From positions 1 to 47,691 of the forward strand of contig DDTD01000049.1 in assembly GCA_002344005.1 (NCBI GenBank): DNA of 47,691 nucleotides. The letters run 5' to 3'. The translations under genes were made by a program, and so were the position numbers. This DNA is from Ignavibacteria bacterium UBA2373 (GTDB taxonomy: Bacteria > Bacteroidota > Ignavibacteria > Kapaibacteriales > UBA961). Shown here piece after piece: positions 1 through 9,410 of this stretch. The stretch's first letter is position 1; every line of letters starts with the position of its first letter. The notes beneath the pieces are model-generated. The model was not told the DNA's origin. It ran no database searches and saw nothing but the letters and a program-made list of their open reading frames with translations.

Positions 1-669
1 TGTTTGACTATTACAGATAAAGATAAAGAACTCATTCAAAAGTATGTACATACTCCATTTGTAGTGACTAAACCGTTTGGTGTAAAAACATTACAAGAAC
101 AAGGCACTTTTTCTTCTTGCCGTGAACAATTTACATTAATGATGGCAACAAATTGGGCGTGGCGACATAATATCGAAGGTGCTGAATGGTTTATTGTCAA
201 TGTATTACCAATATTGCAAAAATCTATACCAGAAGCAAAACTTTTATTACTTGGAAAATATCTTCCTAAAAATTTTTTAGACTATTCTGGCAAAAATGTT
301 GAATGTGTTGGTTTTGTTGAAAATATATCAGACTATTACAATTGTGCCTCACTATTTATATCACCGTTATTTGTTGGTAGTGGTATAAGAATAAAAATTT
401 TAGAATCATTATCCTTTGGTGTACCTGTTGTTGCAACGTCTATTGGCGCTGAAGGTATTGAATTATCAGAAAAAGACGGTCTTTTTATCAGAGATGAACC
501 GACAGAACAAGCATCTCTCATAATTGATTTATTGCATAAACCTGATGAAATTAATAAACTTGGCGAAAGAGCAAAATATAGTGTTCAAGAAAAATATAAT
601 GTACAAACAATAATACGCCAGACATTAGAAATTTATCAAAATACAATTGAAAAATTTAGACTTCAATAA
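1..669 (+). CDS. GT4-family glycosyltransferase, C-terminal part (5' truncated by window edge)
   Basis: The reading frame is open to the first base, so the N-terminal domain lies outside the window. The visible part of about 222 residues is the C-terminal Rossmann half of a group 1 (GT4, GT-B fold) glycosyltransferase. It has a VGSGIRIKILE segment with the family's glutamate and the following GVPVVATSIGAEGI stretch, which together bind the nucleotide-sugar donor. The likely role is adding a sugar to a lipid-linked or surface glycan; the donor and acceptor cannot be read from the sequence. The gene ends convergently with the GT2 gene on the other strand, their 3' ends overlapping by 14 bases. 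A TTG at position 4 could be mistaken for a start, but the domain is clearly incomplete there. Confidence 0.85.
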   Translation, partial: CLTITDKDKELIQKYVHTPFVVTKPFGVKTLQEQGTFSSCREQFTLMMATNWAWRHNIEGAEWFIVNVLPILQKSIPEAKLLLLGKYLPKNFLDYSGKNVECVGFVENISDYYNCASLFISPLFVGSGIRIKILESLSFGVPVVATSIGAEGIELSEKDGLFIRDEPTEQASLIIDLLHKPDEINKLGERAKYSVQEKYNVQTIIRQTLEIYQNTIEKFRLQ

Positions 670-1534
670 AATTTTTATATTCACCTATTCGAAATCCTGT
701 TATTTTTTCTATATAATCTGTAACTGCCATTGCAAATGGTTTTTTTAGTGTACGTGTCGGGTCAAAATGCTTTGTCCACGATGAATCATTTTCAATTCTG
801 TGCCTCATTATTTCGGGATGTGTTTGTGTAAATGGTTGTACTTCATAGCAATTACATTCAAACTCATCACTTTGAGGTATATTCTCTTCCAGCCACTTGT
901 CATCATGATATAGACGGTGGAATGCAAGCTGCTTCGCTTTTTGGATTCTCGGATGCCTCACCCACCCATAATGAAAAATACGAGCTTCTGTTTGGTATGC
1001 ATATAATTTTCTGATAGTACCATCATCATTTTTGCATCGAAAACCCTGTGCATCGCGCCATGATATTACTTTTCCGGTATTTTTAAAAGCTCGAATTTCC
1101 CGCCGATACCATTGCCGTCCGACACCTGTGAAGTCATAACTTCCAAAGAAATGATGCCATCGAAAGAGGAGTGATTCGATACTCTTTTCTCCCAATGCAT
1201 TACTCATTTCACGTTTAATAAGACTATAATCGTCTTCGTGTAGAACTTCATCTGCTTGTAAGTAGATACACCAATCACCTTTGCAATGCGATAGGGCAAT
1301 ATCAGTTTGTTCAGCCAAAATTGAACCATGCAACCGCTTATTGTCATCCCAGATTGTGTCAATTATTCGTATATTGTCACTCAAATTCTGAATTTTTTCT
1401 CTTGTCAGATCATTGCTATTACCAACAGCAACAATGATTTCATCGCATATCGGTAATAGTGAACGAAGAGATTCGACGAAGGGGTAGCCCAATATGTCGC
1501 CGTTTCGCACGAATGAAAATCCGGATATAGTCAT
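656..1534 (-). CDS. GT2-family glycosyltransferase
   Basis: A GT-A fold glycosyltransferase of family 2, 292 residues. The N-terminus MTISGFSFVRNGD begins the domain directly, so I chose the ATG at 1534 over a longer frame whose extra N-terminus has no family features. CDEIIVAVGNSNDLT corresponds to the nucleotide-binding part, and WCIYLQADEVLHEDD carries the QADE variant of the DXD metal-binding motif. This resembles glycan-decorating GT2 enzymes that act in the cytoplasm or at the inner membrane. Its start lies only 28 bases from the start of the divergent DUF2279 gene. The substrate is unknown. Confidence 0.82.
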   Translation of the reverse strand: MTISGFSFVRNGDILGYPFVESLRSLLPICDEIIVAVGNSNDLTREKIQNLSDNIRIIDTIWDDNKRLHGSILAEQTDIALSHCKGDWCIYLQADEVLHEDDYSLIKREMSNALGEKSIESLLFRWHHFFGSYDFTGVGRQWYRREIRAFKNTGKVISWRDAQGFRCKNDDGTIRKLYAYQTEARIFHYGWVRHPRIQKAKQLAFHRLYHDDKWLEENIPQSDEFECNCYEVQPFTQTHPEIMRHRIENDSSWTKHFDPTRTLKKPFAMAVTDYIEKITGFRIGEYKNFIEV

Positions 1535-1562
1535 AATTTTTATTGCAAAAATAATTAATTCT

Positions 1563-2711
1563 ATGCGTTCTTTCAGTGTTATAATTACATGTATTTGTTT
1601 GTTATTTTTCAATGTACTGTTTTCTCCAATGGTTGCATTGGGACAAATTCCCGGAATGATTGATACTAACACTATCAAAAAAAAAGAATTACAAAACCAT
1701 TGCGAATTCTGTTGTAGTGCCGAATTATCAGTGTGTTCCGAACACTTTGCTGTAGAAAGTGAGGTAATAATAGTTGATATAGGTGTAGCTGAGACTCAGG
1801 AAACATCGGAGGGTGAATCAGAAGATTCGTCAATATTTGTCCCATTATCCCACTTTACTTATGCGGGTGATCAGCGTGTGACGATTGATGGTTCAATGCC
1901 TCGTAATACGACTAGAATACGTCCATTGCCATTGATAGGACTTGCAAGTATTTACTTAGGAATTACTACAGCACTGCATATTTATCAGGTGAATACATTC
2001 TGGGATTCGACCACAACGTTTCGATTTATTGAGGACGGTGATTATGCTTTGTATGCCGATAAATTTGGTCATGCTTGGGGTACGTATATTAATGCCTATC
2101 TTGCATCCGAGGCATTGATGGGATCAGGTCTTTCATGGGATGCTGCAACCTTAGGAGGCGCAGGAATAGCTTTGGCATATCAGACATATGTGGAAGTGAT
2201 GGATGGATATGGGAAAACATGGGGTTTTTCTTGGAGCGATATGTATGCAAATTTTGCAGGAGCAGCGTGGTTTTTAGGACAACATTATGTGCCATTTCTC
2301 CAGAATTTTACATACAAATCGAATTTTTTTCCTCCTCCGTGGTTTGGTCGCTTAACGAGGGAGTCTGCTGAGACCTTTCTTGATGATTATTCCGGTTGGA
2401 CCTTCACCTTAGCAATTGATGTCCATAATTTATTACCTCGTGATGCAAAGAAATATTGGCCCAAGTGGCTCAATATTGATGTTGGTCACGCTGTGAGAGA
2501 TTTACGATTTAGAGAAGGTGAGTCTGTTTATACGATTGGTTTCGATATTAATCCTGTGCGTTTATTACCTGATGGACCCAATTTGTGGAAATGGTTTAGG
2601 CAAGGATTTAATTATGTTAAAATTCCTGCTCCCGCAATTGAATTTGGTACTGTAACCCGATTTCGATTATTATATCCTTTTCAGTTGCAAATTGGACCAA
2701 TCCACTTTTAA
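1563..2711 (+). CDS. DUF2279 (YfiM-like) envelope protein
   Basis: 382 residues from ATG 1563, which begins a signal peptide (MRSFSVIITCICLLFF, cleavage probably near ALGQ). A longer frame from 1494 adds residues without signal character. After a low-complexity stretch of about 80 residues comes the DUF2279 core: a hydrophobic helix LIGLASIYLGITTALHIY, then YADKFGHAWGTY with the conserved D-K-x-x-H, and WSDMYANFAGAAW. The C-terminal third (about 270-382) is rich in beta-type segments and may be barrel-like. Family knowledge: DUF2279 proteins are periplasmic or membrane-associated and uncharacterised. No function is assigned. Confidence 0.7.
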   Translation: MRSFSVIITCICLLFFNVLFSPMVALGQIPGMIDTNTIKKKELQNHCEFCCSAELSVCSEHFAVESEVIIVDIGVAETQETSEGESEDSSIFVPLSHFTYAGDQRVTIDGSMPRNTTRIRPLPLIGLASIYLGITTALHIYQVNTFWDSTTTFRFIEDGDYALYADKFGHAWGTYINAYLASEALMGSGLSWDAATLGGAGIALAYQTYVEVMDGYGKTWGFSWSDMYANFAGAAWFLGQHYVPFLQNFTYKSNFFPPPWFGRLTRESAETFLDDYSGWTFTLAIDVHNLLPRDAKKYWPKWLNIDVGHAVRDLRFREGESVYTIGFDINPVRLLPDGPNLWKWFRQGFNYVKIPAPAIEFGTVTRFRLLYPFQLQIGPIHF

Positions 2712-2887
2712 TGCTGTATAATTGCCTAAAAGTGGAAAAAGCTACTTTATTCTTGTTTTGTTCCATATTTCACGGCATCTCAAAGCCATTGCTGTCTTTA
2801 CAAATTATCATAAGTAAGCTAATTATACTTTTGGATGAACTTAATAATCGGTTAGGTGACATCAAGTTGTATTATTTGATACCCCAC

Positions 2888-5800
2888 TTATTTTAAATAC
2901 TGCTGTTTAGAAAGTTCCTCAAAATAGAGTCTAATAATCTTCTCATAATCTTTGGTAAACTGTACTTTATCTTCTTCTAAAGAATTAGAGGTATTAAATT
3001 GTTGTATTGCATTTTGTAGTAAGCCCGGACTTTTTTTAAGAATATCCTGACCTGATTTTGATTCACGTTTTTTTTCATAATCACGTTCATTCATCGAAAG
3101 CGTTGCATCAAGGAGTCGGGATAATATTTTGTCCTGCCGTTTTATTGTTTCATCCGTTATAGCACCTGTTTCCATATCAGTCATAACTTCTTTCATGTCT
3201 TGTGCTATTTTTTCTAATGAGCCGAGACCTTTTTTACCGCCAACTTGTTCTTGCTGTTCTTTTGCTAATTCCTGCATAGCCTGTAAAGCTTTTCCTTGCT
3301 GTGCTGCCAAACGTCCCATTTCTGCTTGTTGTTGCGGAGTCGGTTGACCATTTTGACCGGATTGAAGGCGTTGCATATTTTGCATTCCTTGATTAATTTG
3401 TTGCTGTTGCCCCGCCATTTGTTGTAATCTCTGCATAAAGCCACCGGGAGATTTTCCATTTTTCCCCTTTCCTTTATTATTTCCTTCACCTTCGCCATCT
3501 TGACCGTCTTCTCCTTCGCTTCCTTGTCCATCTCCTTGCCCTTTCATTCCTTGCATTGCTTGTTGCATTTGCATAGCGGCTTTATTCATTGAAGACATTG
3601 CCTGACCTTGTTGTTGAGCTGCTTGCTGACCATTGCGATTGCTTAATTGTTCACTGCTCTGCTGCATTTTTTGCATTGCTTCACCAATATTGCGAGCCAT
3701 CTCAGGTGTCATAGCCATTGATTTTTGCGAAATTTCAGCCATTCTTTGAGCAATAGTGGTTAATTGTTCTTGCATTTTCTTTTGTTCTTGAGCATTTTGA
3801 GTGTATTGAGCCGAATTGGGGTCTAATTGTTGTGAATTTTTGCGTAATTGCTCCTGTTTCTGTGATAAATCCAGTAAATCGGAAATTGATTTTTGCATTT
3901 GTTTTTGCACTTCTTTGGAAAGATTTTTTTTCATTTCTTTTTTTAGTGCTTTCATTTTTTGAGCAAATTGTTTTGCTTTTTGCGCTGCTGATTTTTGCTT
4001 TTGCGAAGATTTATCGGTTTGTCCTTTTTGCATTTCTTCTGATGCTTCTTGCATGTCTTGAGCCATATCATTTTGCTCATTACCAAGTTCTTGTTTTGCA
4101 TCTTGTAGTTTATCCATAGGCATTTGTTGCTGGATTTCTTTCATAACGTCTTCCAGCTTTTTCATGTCTTCTCTTATATCTTTAGCTTCCTCACTCATAT
4201 CTTTTTGTTTTTCTGCAAGCTCTTCACGTTTATCGCGATCGGATGTATTAGTGTTTTCTGTCTGTTTTTGTAATTCTTGTAATTTCTTTTCTAATTGTTC
4301 AGCTCTTTTTGTTAATGCATCAGTTAATTGTTCCGCTTTTAAACGTTTCATGATATTGAGAGAGCGTTCAATTTGTTTTTTAAATTGTTCTTCATTAAAT
4401 TGATATTGCTTCATCGCTTCTTGCAGTTGTTGTTGAGACATTTGCTGCATTGCCTGCTGGATTCTTTCCATTGCTTTTTGCAATTCCGGCGATTGTACTT
4501 CTTTCATTAATTGCTGTAACTCTTGGTACTTTTCTAAAGTTTCTCTTGAAATTGCATTATTGTTTTGCAAATTTTTCGACATATCTTCCATTTTTTTGAC
4601 AACGTCATCTAACTTTTTTTGTAATTCTTTTTGTTGCTGAATTGCATCTTCTAATTTTTTCTTATCTTGCCAATCGGGTTGTTTGTCTTTACGTAAATCT
4701 CTTTGAATTTTTTCCATTTCTTTTTGCGCCTGATCGGCTTGTTTTGCGATTTCTTCGAGTTCTTTTCGTATTTCTTCTTCTTGCTTACCGGATTCATTAA
4801 GTACTTCATCCAATGAGGGTAGTTTCACGCTCACAGTTTGTGTTCGCGCAGATTTTGGACCCATAATAATATCATTATCTAATACTTCACAGTAAAATTC
4901 ATATTTATCACTTGGAGAAATATTTATTTTAGTTAAATCCCAGAAATAAGGAACTGTTAAGGATTTCTCATTACGAGGATAAGGAATAGACAGTGCTGTG
5001 AATTTATCGTAAGGTTTGCCATATTTTGAATCAACTAAACGATAATGCAACAAAAGTGAAGAAAACCCAAAATCATCATTCACTGATAGTTTTATAGGCA
5101 ATATTGCAGTTGCATCAATCACTATATCATTTTGAGGAGTGAGTAAAGAAATTGTCGGAGCATTGTCATCTTGAACAATAATTTTATAGTGGACAGGTAA
5201 GTCATTTGTTAAACCATCATTGTCCTTAATCTCAATGTAGTATTCACAGGAATTTGTGAGAGAAAACGATGTAGTGGCACTTCTACTTTGTACAGCCATT
5301 GATTTCCGTACAGTATCGGTTCTCATACCCGACGAATCTTGTGAAAAATGAAGAAATACACAATTTGCTTGACGTAATTGTTTATTCGAAATTACGGTGA
5401 TTTCAGTTTTTGCTCCTCGTAATGCAATTATATCTGCTCCATCTGCAGATAATTGTAAAGTCGGTTGTTGTGTATATGCCGGTGAATAGACTTTGCCGGT
5501 CAATGACTTTATTATCGGCTTATCTTGCACAACAATTGTTCCTATATTGCTTCGTACAAATTCGCTTAACCATGGACTTTCAGCATAGAACTCGACAGTG
5601 TTTGACAAAGAAGAAAAAGTATATGTCAATTTACCATTTGCATCGGGTTTTAATTCATGACTATCGAAATTTTTCTGCTGTATCTCACGTACTTTTATCG
5701 TGATTGCATTAGGAATCTTACCCTTAACATTGACAGTGACGATAGCCTTTTCTCCTCGTAACTTGAGTATGGACTGTGGTTCTACGGAAAGTGAAAATGG

Positions 5801-6391
5801 TGCCGGTGGTAAAAAGGATGTTGAAAAGTTAATAATACGATTCAAAGAAAAACGTGATGCCGGAACTGCAATAACAATACCGAAAAGGATTATCGCACAA
5901 GTAAGTAAGAGAAGAAATTTCCTATTTTTTTCTTTTTCAACTATGACGTGGAAGTCAATATTTTTGGATGTTTCATAGACAGAATCAAATGCTGCATAGA
6001 TAAGTTCATGATTAGTAGATTCTGTTTGTTTTTCAGCCAGTTGAAAAACATTGACAAGAGTGTCGCGAATATTCGGATAATAATGACCTATACGTTTGGC
6101 TATTGCATAAGGATTGAACGTATTCTTCAATCCTGTTAATTCTAGAATTGGTGTTAATAAAAATGTTATTATTATTACAATTGATGCCACCACGATAAAT
6201 CCAAATAAGGCACTTCTGAAGGCTATGTCACCTTGAGCGAAAGTTTCAATCACAACCGCAGCCATCACAAGAAGAAGAAGTGAAAGTATTGTTTTTTGAA
6301 TTGCTAAAAGTGCTTTTTGACTTAGTTCCGATCTGTGAACCGAAGTAAATCGTTGCAATAATGATGTATAACCTGATTGTAATGTATTCAT
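2888..6391 (-). CDS. DUF4175-like giant membrane protein with Gln-rich coiled coil
   Basis: 1167 residues. The N-terminus has two membrane segments (about 27-45 and 58-80) and a third near 155-175. A beta-rich extracytoplasmic region follows to about 520, with an Ig-like portion that includes DDNAPTISLLTP. From about 524 to 1110 the protein is almost continuous coiled coil, extremely rich in Q, K, E and M, broken by a Gly/Glu/Asp patch at about 943-983. The layout matches DUF4175-type proteins (TIGR02302-like in Alphaproteobacteria) found across Bacteroidota/Chlorobiota; none has a firm function. The gene starts 7 bases after the upstream TPR gene and is surely co-transcribed with it. Topology suggests a periplasmic rod anchored in the inner membrane, which is inference. 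Confidence 0.75.
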   Translation of the reverse strand: MNTLQSGYTSLLQRFTSVHRSELSQKALLAIQKTILSLLLLVMAAVVIETFAQGDIAFRSALFGFIVVASIVIIITFLLTPILELTGLKNTFNPYAIAKRIGHYYPNIRDTLVNVFQLAEKQTESTNHELIYAAFDSVYETSKNIDFHVIVEKEKNRKFLLLLTCAIILFGIVIAVPASRFSLNRIINFSTSFLPPAPFSLSVEPQSILKLRGEKAIVTVNVKGKIPNAITIKVREIQQKNFDSHELKPDANGKLTYTFSSLSNTVEFYAESPWLSEFVRSNIGTIVVQDKPIIKSLTGKVYSPAYTQQPTLQLSADGADIIALRGAKTEITVISNKQLRQANCVFLHFSQDSSGMRTDTVRKSMAVQSRSATTSFSLTNSCEYYIEIKDNDGLTNDLPVHYKIIVQDDNAPTISLLTPQNDIVIDATAILPIKLSVNDDFGFSSLLLHYRLVDSKYGKPYDKFTALSIPYPRNEKSLTVPYFWDLTKINISPSDKYEFYCEVLDNDIIMGPKSARTQTVSVKLPSLDEVLNESGKQEEEIRKELEEIAKQADQAQKEMEKIQRDLRKDKQPDWQDKKKLEDAIQQQKELQKKLDDVVKKMEDMSKNLQNNNAISRETLEKYQELQQLMKEVQSPELQKAMERIQQAMQQMSQQQLQEAMKQYQFNEEQFKKQIERSLNIMKRLKAEQLTDALTKRAEQLEKKLQELQKQTENTNTSDRDKREELAEKQKDMSEEAKDIREDMKKLEDVMKEIQQQMPMDKLQDAKQELGNEQNDMAQDMQEASEEMQKGQTDKSSQKQKSAAQKAKQFAQKMKALKKEMKKNLSKEVQKQMQKSISDLLDLSQKQEQLRKNSQQLDPNSAQYTQNAQEQKKMQEQLTTIAQRMAEISQKSMAMTPEMARNIGEAMQKMQQSSEQLSNRNGQQAAQQQGQAMSSMNKAAMQMQQAMQGMKGQGDGQGSEGEDGQDGEGEGNNKGKGKNGKSPGGFMQRLQQMAGQQQQINQGMQNMQRLQSGQNGQPTPQQQAEMGRLAAQQGKALQAMQELAKEQQEQVGGKKGLGSLEKIAQDMKEVMTDMETGAITDETIKRQDKILSRLLDATLSMNERDYEKKRESKSGQDILKKSPGLLQNAIQQFNTSNSLEEDKVQFTKDYEKIIRLYFEELSKQQYLK

Positions 6392-6398
6392 AGGTAAT

Positions 6399-8234
6399 TT
6401 ATGCTCCGCGCAATTTGCGAATTTTGTCGCGTGTGTCTTGTAATAAAATAGAACGTGGGAATTTACTTAATAGTTGATTGTAATACAATAATGCTTCATC
6501 ATTTTTAGAAAGACTTTTCATAACATCACCTAATAGTGATAAGGCAATATCTCCATAAATTGATTCATCATAATCCATGATAAAGCGTCGTAAAATTGTT
6601 TCTGCCTCATTATATATTTTGCTATTGTAAAGAGATTTGGCATATTCCAAAGTCGCCTTTTCATGAATATCTGTTTTTGGGCATGCGCCTTCTATTTGCT
6701 TAAAAAACTGCTCAATGTCTTTGCTGCTTTTACGAATGAGAGCATATTCCATTTTACCGTAGAGTTGCAAACATACTTCTTGTTCTTCATTATTTTCAAA
6801 AAGTATAATATACGAAAGAGCGTCATTTGCTATATCCGATTCAGCTTTCGATGCAAGGGGTGCGAGTAATGATTTTGCCGAGTCTGTCTTGCCTTCATAA
6901 TACTCCATCAGAGCTAAAGAATATTTAGCTTTATCACTTTCTTTTTGTTGAGAACGTGAGAGTAATTTGGCAACTCGTTCATAGTATTGCCTTGCTGTAT
7001 GAGTATTACCTCTTTGTAATTCAATATCACCCGCATACAGTGCAGCATTGGCACTTATTGACGAGCCATTCTTTTTTGCAAGAATTGATTCAATAATTGA
7101 TAATGATTTGTCGCTGTCCTCAATATAACTGTGATAGATCTGTGCTATTCTAAACTGGCATTCTTCAATAATTTGATTCTCAGGAAATTCTTTGATGATG
7201 TCATTGTATTTTTCAATAATGTCGAGTGCTTGATCTTTGGTGATACTGTCTTGTATAATGAGTTTTTTTTCTAATGCTGAAGCATAACCATAAAGAGCAG
7301 TGGCAAAATAGGGTGATTTTTTGCCAAACTCCATAACTTTTAAAAAACCATCAATCGCAATTGCCGGTTCATTTTCTTTATTGGCAAGAATTGCAAAATT
7401 TAATAGTTCGCGTCCTTGTGACCGTGTACGTTCATCAAGATTTTCTGCAGCTTTGAGAGCTTTTATATATTGTTTGGATTCACGAAAATACCAAAGCTGC
7501 AACATCATAATATTATAGTCATCGGGATTGGCTGAAAGTGTTGACTCAAGTACTTGTCCAATATAGATATTTGCTTCTTTTGATAACATGAGTGCACTTA
7601 ATCGCCCTTGGGCAATACCAAGATTTTTTGAGGCGAGATACAATCGGAGTATTTCTTCCGTGCCTAAAGTAATGTTGCCGGTTATTATATAATATTGACT
7701 TAACTCATCAGCAAAAAGCGAAGACGAGTTCAAGGACTTCCTTGCTGTTTGAAGGGTTACTATAGCTTTATCATAGAGCCGTAGTCGCGCCTGTGATTGT
7801 GCAATTGTTTGAAAGCAGTCAGGAGCCGAACCACACTGTTTCAGAGTCATCTCCCATGTCGCTTCTGCTTCTTGCATTTTACCTGTTCGCCATTGAAGAG
7901 AAGCAAGCAAAGATATGATTTCGACTGATGCATCCGTTTTTGCACGTTCACTCACTAATGGCAAAAGAGAAGAAGGTTGCTCCAAAGCAAGAAGGGTGCG
8001 AACCACTCCGTCAAAATACTCTTCGTTTTGTTTATTCTTAGCATAGAGTTCTTGATAGATGCGAGCAGATTCACGGAAATCACCGCTTTCTTCATAACTT
8101 CTTGCTAAATCAAGTTTTCTGCTTTCATCTGTTTGCGATAACAATTGCTCTGTCAATCCGAAGAACACAGTAATAACAATCATAGTCAGACGAATAGTTA
8201 TATTTGGCATAAACCTTGACATTAACAACTTCAT
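6399..8234 (-). CDS. Secreted TPR-repeat protein
   Basis: 611 residues from ATG 8234, with a signal peptide whose hydrophobic core is LTMIVITVFFGL and likely cleavage after LLSQ. The mature protein is a string of tetratricopeptide repeats, for example DLARSYEESGDFRESARIYQ near the start and YNEAETILRRFIMDY and GDVMKSLSKNDEALLYYNQL near the end. Such arrays are protein-interaction scaffolds; location is probably periplasm or outer-membrane inner face. It lies immediately upstream of the DUF4175-like gene and divergent from a YbgF-like lipoprotein, so the three may form one envelope assembly. An alternative start is ATG 8207. No catalytic motif is seen. Confidence 0.75.
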   Translation of the reverse strand: MKLLMSRFMPNITIRLTMIVITVFFGLTEQLLSQTDESRKLDLARSYEESGDFRESARIYQELYAKNKQNEEYFDGVVRTLLALEQPSSLLPLVSERAKTDASVEIISLLASLQWRTGKMQEAEATWEMTLKQCGSAPDCFQTIAQSQARLRLYDKAIVTLQTARKSLNSSSLFADELSQYYIITGNITLGTEEILRLYLASKNLGIAQGRLSALMLSKEANIYIGQVLESTLSANPDDYNIMMLQLWYFRESKQYIKALKAAENLDERTRSQGRELLNFAILANKENEPAIAIDGFLKVMEFGKKSPYFATALYGYASALEKKLIIQDSITKDQALDIIEKYNDIIKEFPENQIIEECQFRIAQIYHSYIEDSDKSLSIIESILAKKNGSSISANAALYAGDIELQRGNTHTARQYYERVAKLLSRSQQKESDKAKYSLALMEYYEGKTDSAKSLLAPLASKAESDIANDALSYIILFENNEEQEVCLQLYGKMEYALIRKSSKDIEQFFKQIEGACPKTDIHEKATLEYAKSLYNSKIYNEAETILRRFIMDYDESIYGDIALSLLGDVMKSLSKNDEALLYYNQLLSKFPRSILLQDTRDKIRKLRGA

Positions 8235-8255
8235 TGTGAAGAGTCCAAAAAAGTG

Positions 8256-9308
8256 ATGAATAAAAACCAACAGGCGACATATAGACCGAATAATTTCGGA
8301 GTATTGACGATTGTCCTTAGTTTCATATTGATTGCTTTTGCTCTCAATGGATGCAAATCTACGTCCGGAAACTCATATACGCAATCAGACACTTCAGATA
8401 ATGAGGGATTGATTCCACTTTCTTCTATGTTGGCGAAACCACGTAAAGCGGAAACCGGCAATCGCAGTGTGCCAATTTCTGCTGATGGCGCTACTGATTC
8501 ATTGCGGGAAGCTTTCCGCCAAACGGCACTTACGGGGGCAAAACGCTTGCCGACCTTGCGTGAACAAATGACAGATGTTTCCGAAGCACAGCAACATATT
8601 CTTTCTGCCACTGACTCAGTGCTTAGTCAGTTAAACGAGATACGGCTTGACATTGAAGTAATTAAAAATACACTTGATAACACTCCTCTTGAATCACCAA
8701 AAAGTAAAATCAAAGAACTCAATAAACCGAAAAAATCTACGACTCTCAAATCTGAAACCGAATCGGATATTATATTGCCTGATGAGAAGGTCAGTAAAAG
8801 TAAAAAAGAATTCAAATCAACAAAAAGTCCTTCGGTTTCAAGTAAAAATATCGAAGAAAAACAAGTCACAGCACCCAAAGTTGCCAAAACTGATGAACAA
8901 CAAGAGAAGAGTGATAACAATAAAAAATCCTTCAGCGATTCCCTCAACAGTTCAAATTATAAAACTGCCTTACGCTTAATTTCCCGAAGAGAATATGCCC
9001 AATCCATACCATATTTGCAAGCAGCGATAGAAAAACCCGATAATATCACAACAAAAGTAAATTCTCAATATTGGCTTGGTGAGTCTTATTTTGCCACCGG
9101 TAAATATGATGAAGCTGCAAGTCAATTTAAGTCTGTACTTGCTCAAAAGAATTCTGCTAAGTTGGATGATGCCATGGTGATGCTCGGTGAAACATATTTC
9201 AGACAGGGGAAAAAGGAAGAGGCAAAAAAGATATTCACATCGCTGATTTCTACTTTCCCTACAAGTGAGTTTATACCGCGTGCAAGAAAACGGTTGCAAC
9301 AGTTGTAA
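8256..9308 (+). CDS. YbgF/CpoB-like TPR lipoprotein
   Basis: 350 residues. ATG 8256 is preceded by an overlapping GTG at 8253. A lipoprotein signal ends in ALNGC, with Cys33 as the lipidated residue. A predicted coiled coil (about 88-135, LREQMTDVSEAQQHI onward) leads to a long Lys/Ser-rich linker. The C-terminus (about 235-350) has three TPRs with the motifs YWLGESYFATGKYDEA and MLGETYFRQGKKEEA, the architecture of YbgF/CpoB, the Tol-Pal-associated regulator of peptidoglycan synthesis and outer-membrane constriction. The other tol-pal genes are not in the window. Its start is 21 bases from that of the divergent TPR gene. Confidence 0.75.
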   Translation: MNKNQQATYRPNNFGVLTIVLSFILIAFALNGCKSTSGNSYTQSDTSDNEGLIPLSSMLAKPRKAETGNRSVPISADGATDSLREAFRQTALTGAKRLPTLREQMTDVSEAQQHILSATDSVLSQLNEIRLDIEVIKNTLDNTPLESPKSKIKELNKPKKSTTLKSETESDIILPDEKVSKSKKEFKSTKSPSVSSKNIEEKQVTAPKVAKTDEQQEKSDNNKKSFSDSLNSSNYKTALRLISRREYAQSIPYLQAAIEKPDNITTKVNSQYWLGESYFATGKYDEAASQFKSVLAQKNSAKLDDAMVMLGETYFRQGKKEEAKKIFTSLISTFPTSEFIPRARKRLQQL

Positions 9309-9410
9309 AATTCTACTTTTTGAACCATGGTGTGGTGAATTTTTCCTTCAATGCTTCACACATGCATAATTGTAGTAATTTTGTACATACGATTTACTTG
9401 AGAGTGTTTT

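Noticed and set aside
2711..2896. Small plus-strand frame of 61 codons between the DUF2279 and DUF4175-like genes
   Set aside because: No signal, domain or ribosome-binding site; it runs into the 3' end of the DUF4175-like gene.
8231..8611. Minus-strand frame of 126 codons opposite the YbgF-like gene
   Set aside because: It is the shadow of a gene with a clear lipobox and TPRs, and it has no features of its own.
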